This document shows positions 44,184 to 52,637 of a stretch of DNA of 64,000 nucleotides, one piece after another. The notes below the pieces were generated by a model that had not been told where the DNA came from, made no database searches, and worked only from the letters and a program-made list of their open reading frames with translations. Origin of the DNA: Aliishimia sp963678085 (GTDB taxonomy: Bacteria > Pseudomonadota > Alphaproteobacteria > Rhodobacterales > Rhodobacteraceae); contig OY782680.1 in the NCBI GenBank assembly GCA_963678085.1, positions 2,728,001-2,792,000 on the forward strand, written 5' to 3'. Every line of letters begins with the position of its first letter. Position 1 is the first letter of the stretch. The translations under genes were made by a program, and so were the position numbers.

Positions 44184-45950
44184 ATGACAAAAAAACGATC
44201 AAAAGACGCGCCTAAACAAGAGGTTGCAGTAAAACCCGCGCCGCCTGTCTCCTACGCTGGGTTTTGGCTGCTATTAGGGGAAACGCTGCGTCAACACTAT
44301 CGAACGATCGGATTTATTTTGATCGCAGCCTTCCTGAGCAATGCGCTGATGCTGGCGCAGCCGCTTTTTGTGATGACTGTTTATGATCGCGTCATTCCGC
44401 ATGGTGCCTTTGAGACGCTTTGGGCCTTGGCGATTGGCGTCCTTTTGGCGATTGCACTTGATTTTGTGATCAGAGGCGTGCGCACACGGCTTGAAAACTC
44501 TGTTGCGGTTCAGATCTCGACGGGGCTTCAGGCCCGACTTTACAGAAATCTCATCTACGCAAAAACGCAAAACGCGCCTACCGCGATGGCCGATTGGACC
44601 AACGCATTTCGCGATCTTGACGCGGGCAGCGTGATCGCTCCGACGCTGATTGCGTCACTGCTGGTGGATCTGCCTTTTGTGATTATCGTCATGATTTTGG
44701 TCTATTCCATGGCCCAGGACGTCATTCTTGCGCCCATGATAGGCATCCTCTTTTTCGCGATCTGGACCATGATCGGCGCAATGTTGATGCGAAAAACAGG
44801 GGGCGAGGCTGCAAAGTCTCAAAATGAACGCACCGAGCTGTTGGTGGAAAGTGCATCTTTGGCAAAAACTGCGAAAACGGCTGGTGCACAAAAGCAACTA
44901 TTTCGCCGGTTCAAGTGGCTTTTGGCAGAATCCGTCATCCCCACCTATAAGCTCCGGCGATATACCGTGCTGCAGCCGCAGTTGACACATTTTTCGGTGC
45001 AAACCGTTGTGGTCGCCTCGGTGATTATCGGGGTCTACAAAATCGATGCAGGTCTTATGTCTGTGGGTGCGCTTGTTGCCACGATGCTGTTTGTCAGCCG
45101 GATGCTTATGCCTGTCGGGCAGCTTGTCACTCTAATTGCCAGAGCCAGCGAATTGTCACGCCCACTTGGACGCGCGTTTGAGCTAATGCAAACCCCGCAA
45201 GAGGCCTCGCTTGATACCGCGCTTGAGCGGCCCGTGCGCGCCGGCAAACTCACCCTCACCAATGTCGAATTCACCTTTGAGCAAGCCCCCGCCCCTTCGC
45301 TTACTGGGCTGAATGTAACGATTGAACCCGGCGAGAAAGTCGCCCTTATTGGGCGCAGCGGCTGCGGGAAAAGCACGCTGTTACAGACGTTTCTTAGGAT
45401 CTATGATCCCACAAAAGGCCAGTATCTCATCGATGATCATGACGCGCACCAATACCCCCCGCGTCTAATCCGCGAGGCCATCACCTATATGTCGCAGGAA
45501 ACCGAGCTTTTTGAAGGCAGTATTATTGAAAACTTGCTTGTTGCGAAACCCGATGCCAGTCCAGAGGCAATTGAGCGCGCCTTGATCCTGTCCGGCGCGG
45601 ATCATTTTATAAAACGTAACCCCGAAGGGCTCAGCCAAAATGTGGGGCGGCGCGGCGCGCGGCTCTCGGGCGGCGAGCGGCAAGCAATTGGTTTAGCACG
45701 ATCTTTGCTGCGTCCGGCCATTGTGCTCTTGCTGGATGAGCCCACCTCTTCGATGGATCAAACGATGGAGCAACAGGTGATAAGGGGACTCAATGAACTT
45801 GAACCGGAAACGACATTGATCGTGGCCACGCATCGCTCAAGTGTTCTCTCGGCGGTGAACCGGATCATCTGGATGGATGGCGGCAAAATTATTGCAGACG
45901 GGCCACGCGATGCAGTGCTGGCGAAGCTACAAGGTAAAGAAGCCGCATAG
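44184..45950 (+). CDS. type I secretion ABC transporter permease/ATPase
   Basis: A 588-residue exporter half: six transmembrane helices (about 30-310) fused to an ATPase domain. Walker A LIGRSGCGKSTLLQ, signature RLSGGERQAIGLARSLL, Walker B VLLLDEPTS and the switch His in VATHRSS are intact. The N terminus before the first helix is only about 25 residues, so there is no C39 peptidase or C39-like domain. It is the partner of the divergent HlyD-like adaptor. The exported protein is not recognisable nearby. Confidence 0.92.
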   Translation: MTKKRSKDAPKQEVAVKPAPPVSYAGFWLLLGETLRQHYRTIGFILIAAFLSNALMLAQPLFVMTVYDRVIPHGAFETLWALAIGVLLAIALDFVIRGVRTRLENSVAVQISTGLQARLYRNLIYAKTQNAPTAMADWTNAFRDLDAGSVIAPTLIASLLVDLPFVIIVMILVYSMAQDVILAPMIGILFFAIWTMIGAMLMRKTGGEAAKSQNERTELLVESASLAKTAKTAGAQKQLFRRFKWLLAESVIPTYKLRRYTVLQPQLTHFSVQTVVVASVIIGVYKIDAGLMSVGALVATMLFVSRMLMPVGQLVTLIARASELSRPLGRAFELMQTPQEASLDTALERPVRAGKLTLTNVEFTFEQAPAPSLTGLNVTIEPGEKVALIGRSGCGKSTLLQTFLRIYDPTKGQYLIDDHDAHQYPPRLIREAITYMSQETELFEGSIIENLLVAKPDASPEAIERALILSGADHFIKRNPEGLSQNVGRRGARLSGGERQAIGLARSLLRPAIVLLLDEPTSSMDQTMEQQVIRGLNELEPETTLIVATHRSSVLSAVNRIIWMDGGKIIADGPRDAVLAKLQGKEAA

Positions 45951-46012
45951 CAAGACCGCTTGCCCTTGCCAAAGGATATGGTAACTGCAGCGCAGACCAA
46001 AGGGGAAAGCCA

Positions 46013-47089
46013 ATGGATGATCTGCGCGATAAATATTTGGGATTGATTGCTGCCGCCGAAGATGAGGCCGCACTTGAAACGCTGCGTGTGCAAGCGGTCG
46101 GCAAAAAGGGCGAGATCAGCCTAAAAATGCGTGAATTGGGCAAAATGTCCCCGGAGGAGCGCAAATTGGCCGGCCCCGCGCTAAATGCGCTAAAAGACGA
46201 GGTGAACAGCGCCCTATCTGTCAAGAAAGCTGCCCTGACCGATGCGGCTTTGGATGAGCGCTTGCGCAGTGAATGGCTTGACGTCACCCTGCCCGCGCGC
46301 GCCCGTCCGAGCGGCACCCTTCACCCGATTTCTCAGGTCAGCGAAGAGGTCACGGCCATTTTTGCAGAAATGGGCTTTTCTGTTGCTGAAGGGCCGCGCA
46401 TTGACACGGATTGGTATAATTTCGACGCGCTCAACATCCCCGGCCACCATCCGGCCCGCGCGGAGATGGACACGTTTTATATGCATCGCGCGGATGGCGA
46501 TGATCGCCCGCCCCATGTGCTGCGCACGCACACCTCGCCGGTGCAAATCCGTTCTATGGAAAAACATGGCGCGCCGTTGCGGGTGATCTGTCCGGGCGGC
46601 GTGTATCGCGCGGATTACGACCAAACCCACACGCCCATGTTCCACCAGGTCGAAGGGCTCGCGATTGACAAAGACCTCTCGATGGCGAACCTAAAATGGG
46701 TGCTTGAAGAATTCGTGAAAGCGTTTTTCGAAGTGGATGGCGGGGTCGAGCTGCGCTTTCGTGCCTCGCATTTTCCCTTCACCGAACCCTCCGCCGAGGT
46801 GGATATCCGCTGCTCTTGGGAGGGCGGGACGCTGAAAGTTGGTGAGGGCGATGATTGGCTAGAAATTCTGGGCTCGGGCATGGTGCATCCCAAAGTCTTG
46901 CAGGCGGGCGGAATTGACCCGGAGCAATGGCAAGGTTTCGCCTTTGGCATGGGCATTGATCGCATCGCCATGCTGAAATACGGCATCCCCGACCTACGCG
47001 CCTTTTTCGACAGTGACCTACGCTGGCTACGCCATTACGGCTTTAGCGCGCTTGATGTGCCCACGCTGCATGGGGGCTTGAGCAGGTAG
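46013..47089 (+). CDS. pheS: phenylalanyl-tRNA synthetase alpha subunit
   Basis: A 358-residue class II catalytic subunit: N-terminal coiled coil (about 1-90), then PLPARARPSGTLHPI-type linker, motif 2 (RVICPGGVYRADYDQTHTPM, FHQVEGLAID) and motif 3 (GMGIDRIAMLKYGIPDLR). It joins phenylalanine to tRNA-Phe together with PheT. It lies on the plus strand, 5.7 kb from pheT on the minus strand. The following amidotransferase gene starts 8 bases after its stop. Confidence 0.96.
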   Translation: MDDLRDKYLGLIAAAEDEAALETLRVQAVGKKGEISLKMRELGKMSPEERKLAGPALNALKDEVNSALSVKKAALTDAALDERLRSEWLDVTLPARARPSGTLHPISQVSEEVTAIFAEMGFSVAEGPRIDTDWYNFDALNIPGHHPARAEMDTFYMHRADGDDRPPHVLRTHTSPVQIRSMEKHGAPLRVICPGGVYRADYDQTHTPMFHQVEGLAIDKDLSMANLKWVLEEFVKAFFEVDGGVELRFRASHFPFTEPSAEVDIRCSWEGGTLKVGEGDDWLEILGSGMVHPKVLQAGGIDPEQWQGFAFGMGIDRIAMLKYGIPDLRAFFDSDLRWLRHYGFSALDVPTLHGGLSR

Positions 47090-47096
47090 CCGCGAA

Positions 47097-47867
47097 GTGC
47101 CACGTATTTTGATCATCGACAGCAATCCCAAAGACCTTAATGATGTGATTAGGGCCGAGGGTGGCCATGGCTTGGGTGAGGGCTACGCGGCGGTGCTGAG
47201 CGCTCTGCGCGAGGATTTGGAGATTACGGTTGTAGCCCCGTATGATGGTGAGAAAACCCCTGATATTAAAGGGTTTGATGGGGTGGTTTTCACGGGTTCT
47301 TCGGTGGAGTGGAATACCGATGATGCGCGCGCAGAGCCGCTTGCGCGCATCATGCGGGATGTGTTCGCGCGCGGATTGCCGACGCTTGGCTCGTGCAATG
47401 GGATGCAGCTTGCGGCCTCGGTTTTAGGCGGTGCCTCGGATGCCAGCCCGAATGGGCGCGAGGATGGGCTAGCCCGAGATATCCGGCTGACGCCTGAGGG
47501 GAAAACGCATCCTATGATGGCGGGGCGGCGCGATGGATATGCCGTGCCTTGCGTGCATCGCGACGAAGTGGTGCGCCTGCCCGGCGGCGCAGAGCTTTTG
47601 GCCGGAAACGCCCATTCAAACGTGCAGGCTTTCGCCTATGAAAGAGACGGGGTGAAGTTTTGGGGCATGCAGTACCATCCTGAGTTCACACCAGAATTCG
47701 TTGGGGCCTATATGATGGCTACGGGCCGTGAAACGGATCCTCAGCTGCCAGATTTGCTCAAAGCGCAAGATGATGACGCGGCGGCGCAAAGGCTTGGCAC
47801 CACGTCAGAAGATCAACGGCTTGAGGGCCGAACGATTGAGCTACGCAACTGGCTCGCCTTGCTGTAA
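47097..47867 (+). CDS. class I glutamine amidotransferase-like protein
   Basis: A 256-residue protein with a GATase1 fold. N-terminal PRILIIDSNPKDLNDVIRA, nucleophile elbow LGSCNGMQLAASVLGG (Cys near 101), and the His-x-Glu of WGMQYHPEFTPEF complete the triad. It may hydrolyse glutamine for an unknown acceptor or act as a gamma-glutamyl hydrolase-like peptidase. GTG 47097 starts it directly after pheS, so it is co-transcribed. Not GuaA or PuuD by overall pattern. Confidence 0.85.
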   Translation: MPRILIIDSNPKDLNDVIRAEGGHGLGEGYAAVLSALREDLEITVVAPYDGEKTPDIKGFDGVVFTGSSVEWNTDDARAEPLARIMRDVFARGLPTLGSCNGMQLAASVLGGASDASPNGREDGLARDIRLTPEGKTHPMMAGRRDGYAVPCVHRDEVVRLPGGAELLAGNAHSNVQAFAYERDGVKFWGMQYHPEFTPEFVGAYMMATGRETDPQLPDLLKAQDDDAAAQRLGTTSEDQRLEGRTIELRNWLALL

Positions 47868-47887
47868 AGCGCGCGCCAAACATAGGC

Positions 47888-48805
47888 TTATTTCAAGAGA
47901 AGATCCTTTGGCATTTTCTGGATTTGTTCCGGCATTATCCCCTCTATTTCAACATCATAGGATGGACGGCAGATTGACATGATCGCGTTGCTCCCATCAG
48001 GATAGTGCATTGCGAGCAACAAACGCTCATAGGCTAAAGGATGGTGCTGACCGTCCTCGCCCATTTGCAAAAACGTGAAGATATGGTCAAGCCGCAAGCT
48101 GCCCTTTTGCTCGACCTCTGTAAAGGCGGCGCGCTTGAGGTAATCGAGCTCCGCCTCGCCCTGTTTCTGATCCATCGGCATCCCAATCGCTGAGCGGGAC
48201 TGAGCCCAGCCAAACCACTGGGAATATGCGCTTTTCGCGCCCACCTCGGTATAGATCCACAGCCCGTTCACCTTTCGAAACACGGTGCCATAGCTGCGAA
48301 TGTCCTCCATCTGAGGTGCCTCAAGATAGCCGCCGGTCTGCGCCCATGTGATCACACTCCGGCGCAACAGATCCGCGTTATCCTGCGGCAGCTTAGAAAG
48401 AGGGTGCTGTTGCTGGTGATAACAACAGCCATCGTCCTGTGCGCGCGAGATAAGTTGCAGCCCGTTCAACAAGCGCGCTTGCCCTTGCAGCCAAGCCTCC
48501 CCTTGTGCGAGCAACTCCAACGCTTCGGGCAGACACGCGGCCCCCATGTCAGACAGGGCATATTGGCGGTCGGAAATATTAAACAGCTGCCCGCCTTTAA
48601 GCGCCTCAAGCTGCGCGATATGTCGGCGAACGGTTTGCCGCGTGCTGCCCAAATGTGCGACAGCATGGCTCAGGTTCAACGTCTCAGCCAGCGCGGCAAA
48701 GGATCTGAGCATCTCAAACAGCAATGGATGATGCTTAACGCCAGCAGGCGCGTCCAAAATTTGATATGCAGTATTGCTTATCATCTCATTCACTGGTGCA
48801 TCCAT
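47888..48805 (-). CDS. LysR-type HTH protein with a non-LysR C-terminal domain
   Basis: A 305-residue protein whose N-terminal part (about 27-85: MLRSFAALAETLNLSHAVAH, LGSTRQTVRRHIAQLEALKG) is a LysR-like winged helix. The remainder is not the usual periplasmic-binding LysR effector fold; it contains a CCYHQQQH cluster near residue 127 and ends with a CRPSYDVEIEGI segment. I do not recognise that domain. ATG 48805 is chosen; GTG 48808 is adjacent. Divergent from the XRE gene at 48956. Confidence 0.82.
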   Translation of the reverse strand: MDAPVNEMISNTAYQILDAPAGVKHHPLLFEMLRSFAALAETLNLSHAVAHLGSTRQTVRRHIAQLEALKGGQLFNISDRQYALSDMGAACLPEALELLAQGEAWLQGQARLLNGLQLISRAQDDGCCYHQQQHPLSKLPQDNADLLRRSVITWAQTGGYLEAPQMEDIRSYGTVFRKVNGLWIYTEVGAKSAYSQWFGWAQSRSAIGMPMDQKQGEAELDYLKRAAFTEVEQKGSLRLDHIFTFLQMGEDGQHHPLAYERLLLAMHYPDGSNAIMSICRPSYDVEIEGIMPEQIQKMPKDLLLK

Positions 48806-48955
48806 CACCCATTACACAACATACGTGTAACCGTATGACGAATTGATTACCTATAGGTGAACAATTCTTAGTAGGAAAAAATTTAATAATTTCAAATTGA
48901 TCGAAAGTAGAATTTCCATCATGGATTAGGAAGTGCAACCTGAGGTACCAGTATC
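48806..48955. promoter_or_regulatory. AT-rich divergent regulatory region with two palindromes
   Basis: This 150-base gap between two DNA-binding protein genes contains TTACAC-N7-GTGTAA (about 48813-48831) and the perfect palindrome ACCTATAGGT (48849-48858). Both are plausible operators for the flanking regulators. The gap is markedly AT-rich. Binding by either protein is inference. Confidence 0.45.
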
Positions 48956-49315
48956 ATGTCACATCCTGTTGATGTTTACGTCGGAAAGAGAATAAAACAA
49001 ATGCGCGCCATACATCGTCTATCGCAGACAGATGTTGCACAAAAGTTAAATTTGTCCTTCCAACAGATCCAAAAATACGAAATCGGCTCAAACCGCATCG
49101 CCGCTAGCCGTTTGTATGAATTGGCAAAAGTCTTTAACGTGCCGCCATCTTTCTTCTTCGAAGGCTACACGTCGGATGCGGCCGCGAACGAGAACCATGA
49201 CCTGAGCATGCAGATTCTCACAGCCGTGTCAGCGATCGAAGATGATGAGGTAAAGTCGCGAATCGTGACCTTTATTGAAGACGTGGCCGGCGTAACCGTC
49301 GCGCGCCAAACCTAA
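48956..49315 (+). CDS. XRE/Cro-CI-family helix-turn-helix protein
   Basis: A 119-residue regulator with the helix-turn-helix at about 10-65 (IKQMRAIHRLSQTDVAQKL, FQQIQKYEIGSNRIAASRL) and the common alphaproteobacterial ending VFNVPPSFFFEGY. The remaining 50 residues are helical (MQILTAVSAIEDDEVKSRIV). Such proteins are widespread in alphaproteobacteria; targets mostly unknown. ATG 48956 follows an AT-rich, probably strong promoter region, and a clear terminator follows at 49348. Confidence 0.9.
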   Translation: MSHPVDVYVGKRIKQMRAIHRLSQTDVAQKLNLSFQQIQKYEIGSNRIAASRLYELAKVFNVPPSFFFEGYTSDAAANENHDLSMQILTAVSAIEDDEVKSRIVTFIEDVAGVTVARQT

Positions 49316-49347
49316 ATCGCGACTCAAGACTAAGGTCTTTTTATCGT

Positions 49348-49375
49348 CCCCCGTGGTCTGCGCCGCGGGGGTTTT
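49348..49375 (+). terminator. rho-independent terminator after the XRE gene
   Basis: CCCCCGTGG, loop TCTGCG, CCGCGGGGG make a nine-pair stem (one G-U) followed by TTTT. It is 33 bases after the XRE stop. Confidence 0.85.
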
Positions 49376-49514
49376 CGCCGTTTCAAGACGCGCCGGGTCG
49401 CGCTCAAAAGTCGCACGAAATAATCCATCAAATTGAAAGCTCTTCAGGCATTTTTGTTGCGCTGCACCTGCAAAGCACCTATGACAACGGGAAAGCGACG
49501 CGGGAGATACTGAC

Positions 49515-51203
49515 ATGGCGCATGATGGCCAGGATATAATGATGAATACTTCACCCCTATTGACGGATCTGTTGGCCCTGACAGCCCAAGCCGTGCAGCC
49601 TGTGCAAGAGATAACTCGGCTTGCAACAGATCGTGTGCGGCAGATGGTCAGCGCCGAGGGCCGGGTGTCAGGCGGGCTAGTTGAAGCCAATCAAACAGCG
49701 GCGCATGGGCTTGCTTGGCTGGCGACCTATTGCGAAAGCCTTGTGCAGATGCAGAAATGGGCCGAGGCCCTGCAAGCCGAAGGAAATTTTGGCGAAATCG
49801 AGCAGCTGATCCATCAAATCGCCTTTGGGGAATATCTCTGGCAGATCTATGGCGGCATCCAGATGAACCAGGGCGAGATCATTCGCCTACAAGATATGGG
49901 GCTGAGCCAAGAGGATCAATCGCCGCTCATGAACGACGCGGTGCGCCAGCTCACCCAAACCGCCAATTCTCAAGCTGCGCGCCTGCGCCTGGTTGAGCTG
50001 ATGCGCGATCAAACGGCCAATGCGACCTTTGGGGCCTCTGGTCTGGACGAAGAGCTGGAAATGATTCGCGACCAGTTCCGCCGCTATGCTCTGGAGAAAG
50101 TCGAACCTTTCGCCCATGAATGGCACCTGAAAGACGAGCTGATTCCAATTGAGGTGATCGAAGAGCTTGCCGAAATGGGCGTGTTTGGCCTGACCATCCC
50201 CGAAGAATTTGGCGGATTCGGCCTCAGCAAAGCCTCTATGTGTGTGGTTTCCGAAGAGCTTTCGCGCGGCTATATCGGCGTGGGCTCGCTGGGAACCCGC
50301 TCTGAAATTGCGGCTGAGCTGATTCTTGCCGGGGGCACGGATGAGCAAAAAGCCAATTGGCTGCCCAAAATCTCCTCTGCCGAGATCCTGCCAACTGCGG
50401 TCTTTACCGAGCCCAATACCGGCTCTGATCTGGGCAGCTTGCGCACCCGCGCCGTTAAGGACGAGAATGGCGATTACAAAATCACTGGCAATAAGACCTG
50501 GATCACCCATGCGGCGCGCACCCATGTAATGACGCTGCTGGCGCGCACCAATCCTGAGACCAGCGATTATAAAGGGCTCTCCATGTTCTTGGCGGAAAAA
50601 ACGCCGGGCAGCGACGAAAACCCCTTCCCGACCGAAGGCATGACGGGCGGCGAGATCGAAGTTCTGGGCTATCGCGGCATGAAGGAATATGAGCTGGGCT
50701 TTGATAATTTCCATGTCAAAGGCGAAAATCTGCTGGGCGGAGAAGAGGGCAAGGGCTTTAAGCAGCTCATGGAAACCTTTGAATCTGCACGGATTCAGAC
50801 TGCGGCCCGCGCCATTGGCGTGGCGCAATCGGCGCTGGATATTTCGATGCAATATGCGGAAGAGCGCAAGCAATTTGGCAAATCCCTGATCGAGTTTCCG
50901 CGTGTGGCCAGCAAGTTGGCGATGATGGCGGTTGAGGTCATGATTGCCCGTCAGCTCACTTATTTCTCCGCCCGTGAAAAGGATGAGGGACGTCGCTGCG
51001 ATCTTGAGGCTGGCATGGCCAAGCTGCTTGGCGCGCGTGTGGCCTGGGCGGCGGCGGATAATGGTCTGCAAATCCATGGCGGCAACGGCTTTGCGATGGA
51101 ATATAAAATCTCCCGCGTGCTGTGTGACGCCCGAATCCTCAACATCTTTGAGGGTGCAGCCGAAATTCAAGCACAGGTCATTGCTCGCAGATTGCTGGCC
51201 TAA
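49515..51203 (+). CDS. mcd: (2S)-methylsuccinyl-CoA dehydrogenase
   Basis: A 562-residue acyl-CoA dehydrogenase with an extra N-terminal helical region of about 170 residues, the hallmark of Mcd. Mcd oxidises (2S)-methylsuccinyl-CoA to mesaconyl-CoA in the ethylmalonyl-CoA pathway of acetate assimilation. FAD-binding AVFTEPNTGSDLGS, RKQFGKSLIEFPRVASKLAM and the catalytic Glu546 (FEGAAEIQ) are visible. ATG 49515 has GGGAG eight bases upstream. A general acyl-CoA dehydrogenase is the alternative, but length and N terminus favour Mcd. The region after its stop repeats its own 3' end. Confidence 0.82.
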   Translation: MAHDGQDIMMNTSPLLTDLLALTAQAVQPVQEITRLATDRVRQMVSAEGRVSGGLVEANQTAAHGLAWLATYCESLVQMQKWAEALQAEGNFGEIEQLIHQIAFGEYLWQIYGGIQMNQGEIIRLQDMGLSQEDQSPLMNDAVRQLTQTANSQAARLRLVELMRDQTANATFGASGLDEELEMIRDQFRRYALEKVEPFAHEWHLKDELIPIEVIEELAEMGVFGLTIPEEFGGFGLSKASMCVVSEELSRGYIGVGSLGTRSEIAAELILAGGTDEQKANWLPKISSAEILPTAVFTEPNTGSDLGSLRTRAVKDENGDYKITGNKTWITHAARTHVMTLLARTNPETSDYKGLSMFLAEKTPGSDENPFPTEGMTGGEIEVLGYRGMKEYELGFDNFHVKGENLLGGEEGKGFKQLMETFESARIQTAARAIGVAQSALDISMQYAEERKQFGKSLIEFPRVASKLAMMAVEVMIARQLTYFSAREKDEGRRCDLEAGMAKLLGARVAWAAADNGLQIHGGNGFAMEYKISRVLCDARILNIFEGAAEIQAQVIARRLLA

Positions 51204-51211
51204 ATGATATC

Positions 51212-51236
51212 GGGGAAGCTCCGGGGGAGCTTTCCC
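51212..51236 (+). terminator. terminator hairpin after mcd
   Basis: GGGGAAGCTCC, loop GGG, GGAGCTTTCCC form a hairpin just after the mcd stop. There is no long T run, so termination may be partial. A near-identical hairpin recurs at 51303-51325 as part of the downstream remnant. Confidence 0.6.
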
Positions 51237-51238
51237 TT

Positions 51239-51325
51239 CGGCTGCACGCCGAGATTCAGGCACAAGTGATTGCCCGTAGATTGTTGGCCTAAGAAGATAT
51301 CGGGGAAGCTCCAGTGGAGCTTTCC
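51239..51325 (+). pseudogene. remnant of the 3' end of a second mcd copy
   Basis: Bases 51251-51292 encode the last 13 residues of Mcd again (EIQAQVIARRLLA) and the stop. They differ from the intact copy at seven codons, all by synonymous changes. The match continues past the stop: GATATCGGGGAAGCTCC and the hairpin are repeated at 51296-51325. Upstream, the similarity breaks down after GCCGAGATT with two extra bases. It is therefore a leftover from a diverged allele or paralog, not a slippage duplication. Confidence 0.85.
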
Positions 51326-51630
51326 TGCTTTCGTCCACGACAAAAAGCCCCGCCTGGGCCAATCCCACCGGAGTTTCGCATATATAAAGGAAGATTAGCA
51401 TTCGGACAGGGAACGGGCCCGTCAGACTTCGATGATCACCGCGTGTCAATAGCGGAGAAACAGCGTTTGCTCATCATTTTCCTATCCGCGCCATCGTGAC
51501 GAAGGAGATCTTAGTAGGTGCCACTACACCCGTGCTCCAGCCACATTGACAGCGCGCGTCTTAGAAGCTTCGTGGGATCGGTTCTACGCGGGATTGGTTA
51601 AGATTGCGTAAGACCACCGTACGCCCCCCT
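51326..51630. other. intergenic segment between the mcd remnant and recO
   Basis: About 300 bases with no convincing gene. The plus-strand frame at 51314-51499 has no recognisable similarity and starts inside the hairpin. No hairpin or repeat beyond the mcd remnant is evident. This may be further decayed sequence from the same rearrangement. Confidence 0.5.
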
Positions 51631-52362
51631 CTATGTCTCTACCGATCGACGCAGAACATCCATCAGGCGGCCCCGCGCGCTTGGGAGGGGGCGATTTCCC
51701 AGATAGCGTGCCAGATGCGAATCCAAGAAAAACCCAGTAACATCCAGTGCTTGCAAGATTTCCTGGTCCGGGGCATCGCCTTTTCTGAGCAACACAGGCG
51801 GCAATGGCAGCAGCCGGTCGGCCCATTCCCCCGCCCCTTTTTTAGACACGGCCCGGCCCGATTTTGGCGAGATATAAACTAGATTCTCAGTGACCCCCGT
51901 CACAACGCAAGAACGCAAATCAAGGCCAAAACCAAGATCTTCCAGCAAGGCCAGCTCCCATTGCAGATAGGCGAGCGGCCAGAGGGCGGGCGTATCCAGC
52001 AGCTCTAACAGGGCAAGCGTGCGGTGATAGAGGGCGGGATGGGGTTCGCGTTCAGGCAGGGCAAAGGACAAAAGCGCGGTAATCGCCGAGAGCCCCGCCA
52101 AAGCACGGCGATCCGAAAACGCCACATCCATGCGCGAGCGCAGTGGCTCAATGGTAAAGCTGCCTAAGTGATCTTCAAGCCGCGCGCTCCACTCAGCATC
52201 AAGCTGCGCGCCAGGCTGCAAAATCGGAGCCATCTTGCGCGAGGCGCCCCCGCGCACAACGCCTGCGTGACGCCCCCGGTTTTCGGTGAATAGCTCAATG
52301 ATAGCGCTGGCCTCACCATGTTTGCGCACAGCGAGCAAGATTCCGTCCTCGCGCCAATTCAT
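51631..52362 (-). CDS. recO: DNA repair protein RecO
   Basis: A 243-residue RecFOR-pathway protein that loads RecA on SSB-coated gaps. N-terminal OB fold: MNWREDGILLAVRKHGEASA and ENRGRHAGVVRGGASRK; C-terminal helical domain with LALLEDLGFGLDLRSCVVTG and the end HLARYLGNRPLPSARGRL. Of the zinc cysteines found in some RecO proteins only one or two remain, as in many alphaproteobacteria. It follows the era-DUF1491 unit on the same strand after a 275-base gap with hairpins. Confidence 0.93.
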   Translation of the reverse strand: MNWREDGILLAVRKHGEASAIIELFTENRGRHAGVVRGGASRKMAPILQPGAQLDAEWSARLEDHLGSFTIEPLRSRMDVAFSDRRALAGLSAITALLSFALPEREPHPALYHRTLALLELLDTPALWPLAYLQWELALLEDLGFGLDLRSCVVTGVTENLVYISPKSGRAVSKKGAGEWADRLLPLPPVLLRKGDAPDQEILQALDVTGFFLDSHLARYLGNRPLPSARGRLMDVLRRSVET

Positions 52363-52551
52363 GGGCGGACTATGTGGGGCAGTGACGTCTGTGTCCAGAG
52401 CGTTGAAGAGATTAGCTAAGCCCTACAGATGCCAGTTGCACAGATTTTTCCCGAGCTGGACGCGCCCGAGCCTAGGTGGGCGCACCGCTTTATGAACGGC
52501 TTGTGACGCTGCAAACTGTTTAAATGATCACTATTCTTGCGACACCGCAAT

Positions 52552-52599
52552 GCGCCCTCCTGGGGGGAGGGTCGGGCGCGTCCAGCGCTGCGCGCCGGA
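52552..52599. repeat. double hairpin between DUF1491 gene and recO
   Basis: Two adjacent inverted repeats: 52552-52579 (GCGCCC...GGGCGC with inner CTCC/GGAGG) and 52581-52599 (TCCAGCGC, TGC, GCGCCGGA), followed by AAGATATTTG. They lie past the stop of the lepB-rnc-era-DUF1491 unit and can act as its terminator; the pattern also looks like a dispersed palindromic element. The rest of this gap shows no gene. Confidence 0.6.
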
Positions 52600-52637
52600 C
52601 AAGATATTTGCGGGTATCGTTTTACAGTGTCGGTTTG

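Noticed and set aside
49887..51449. A 520-codon minus-strand reading frame across mcd
   Set aside because: Antisense shadow of mcd; composition is rich in Arg, His and Gln with no domain. The mcd frame has clear acyl-CoA dehydrogenase motifs.
51314..51499. A 61-codon plus-strand frame after the mcd remnant
   Set aside because: It starts within the repeated hairpin, lacks similarity and has no conserved feature; probably chance.
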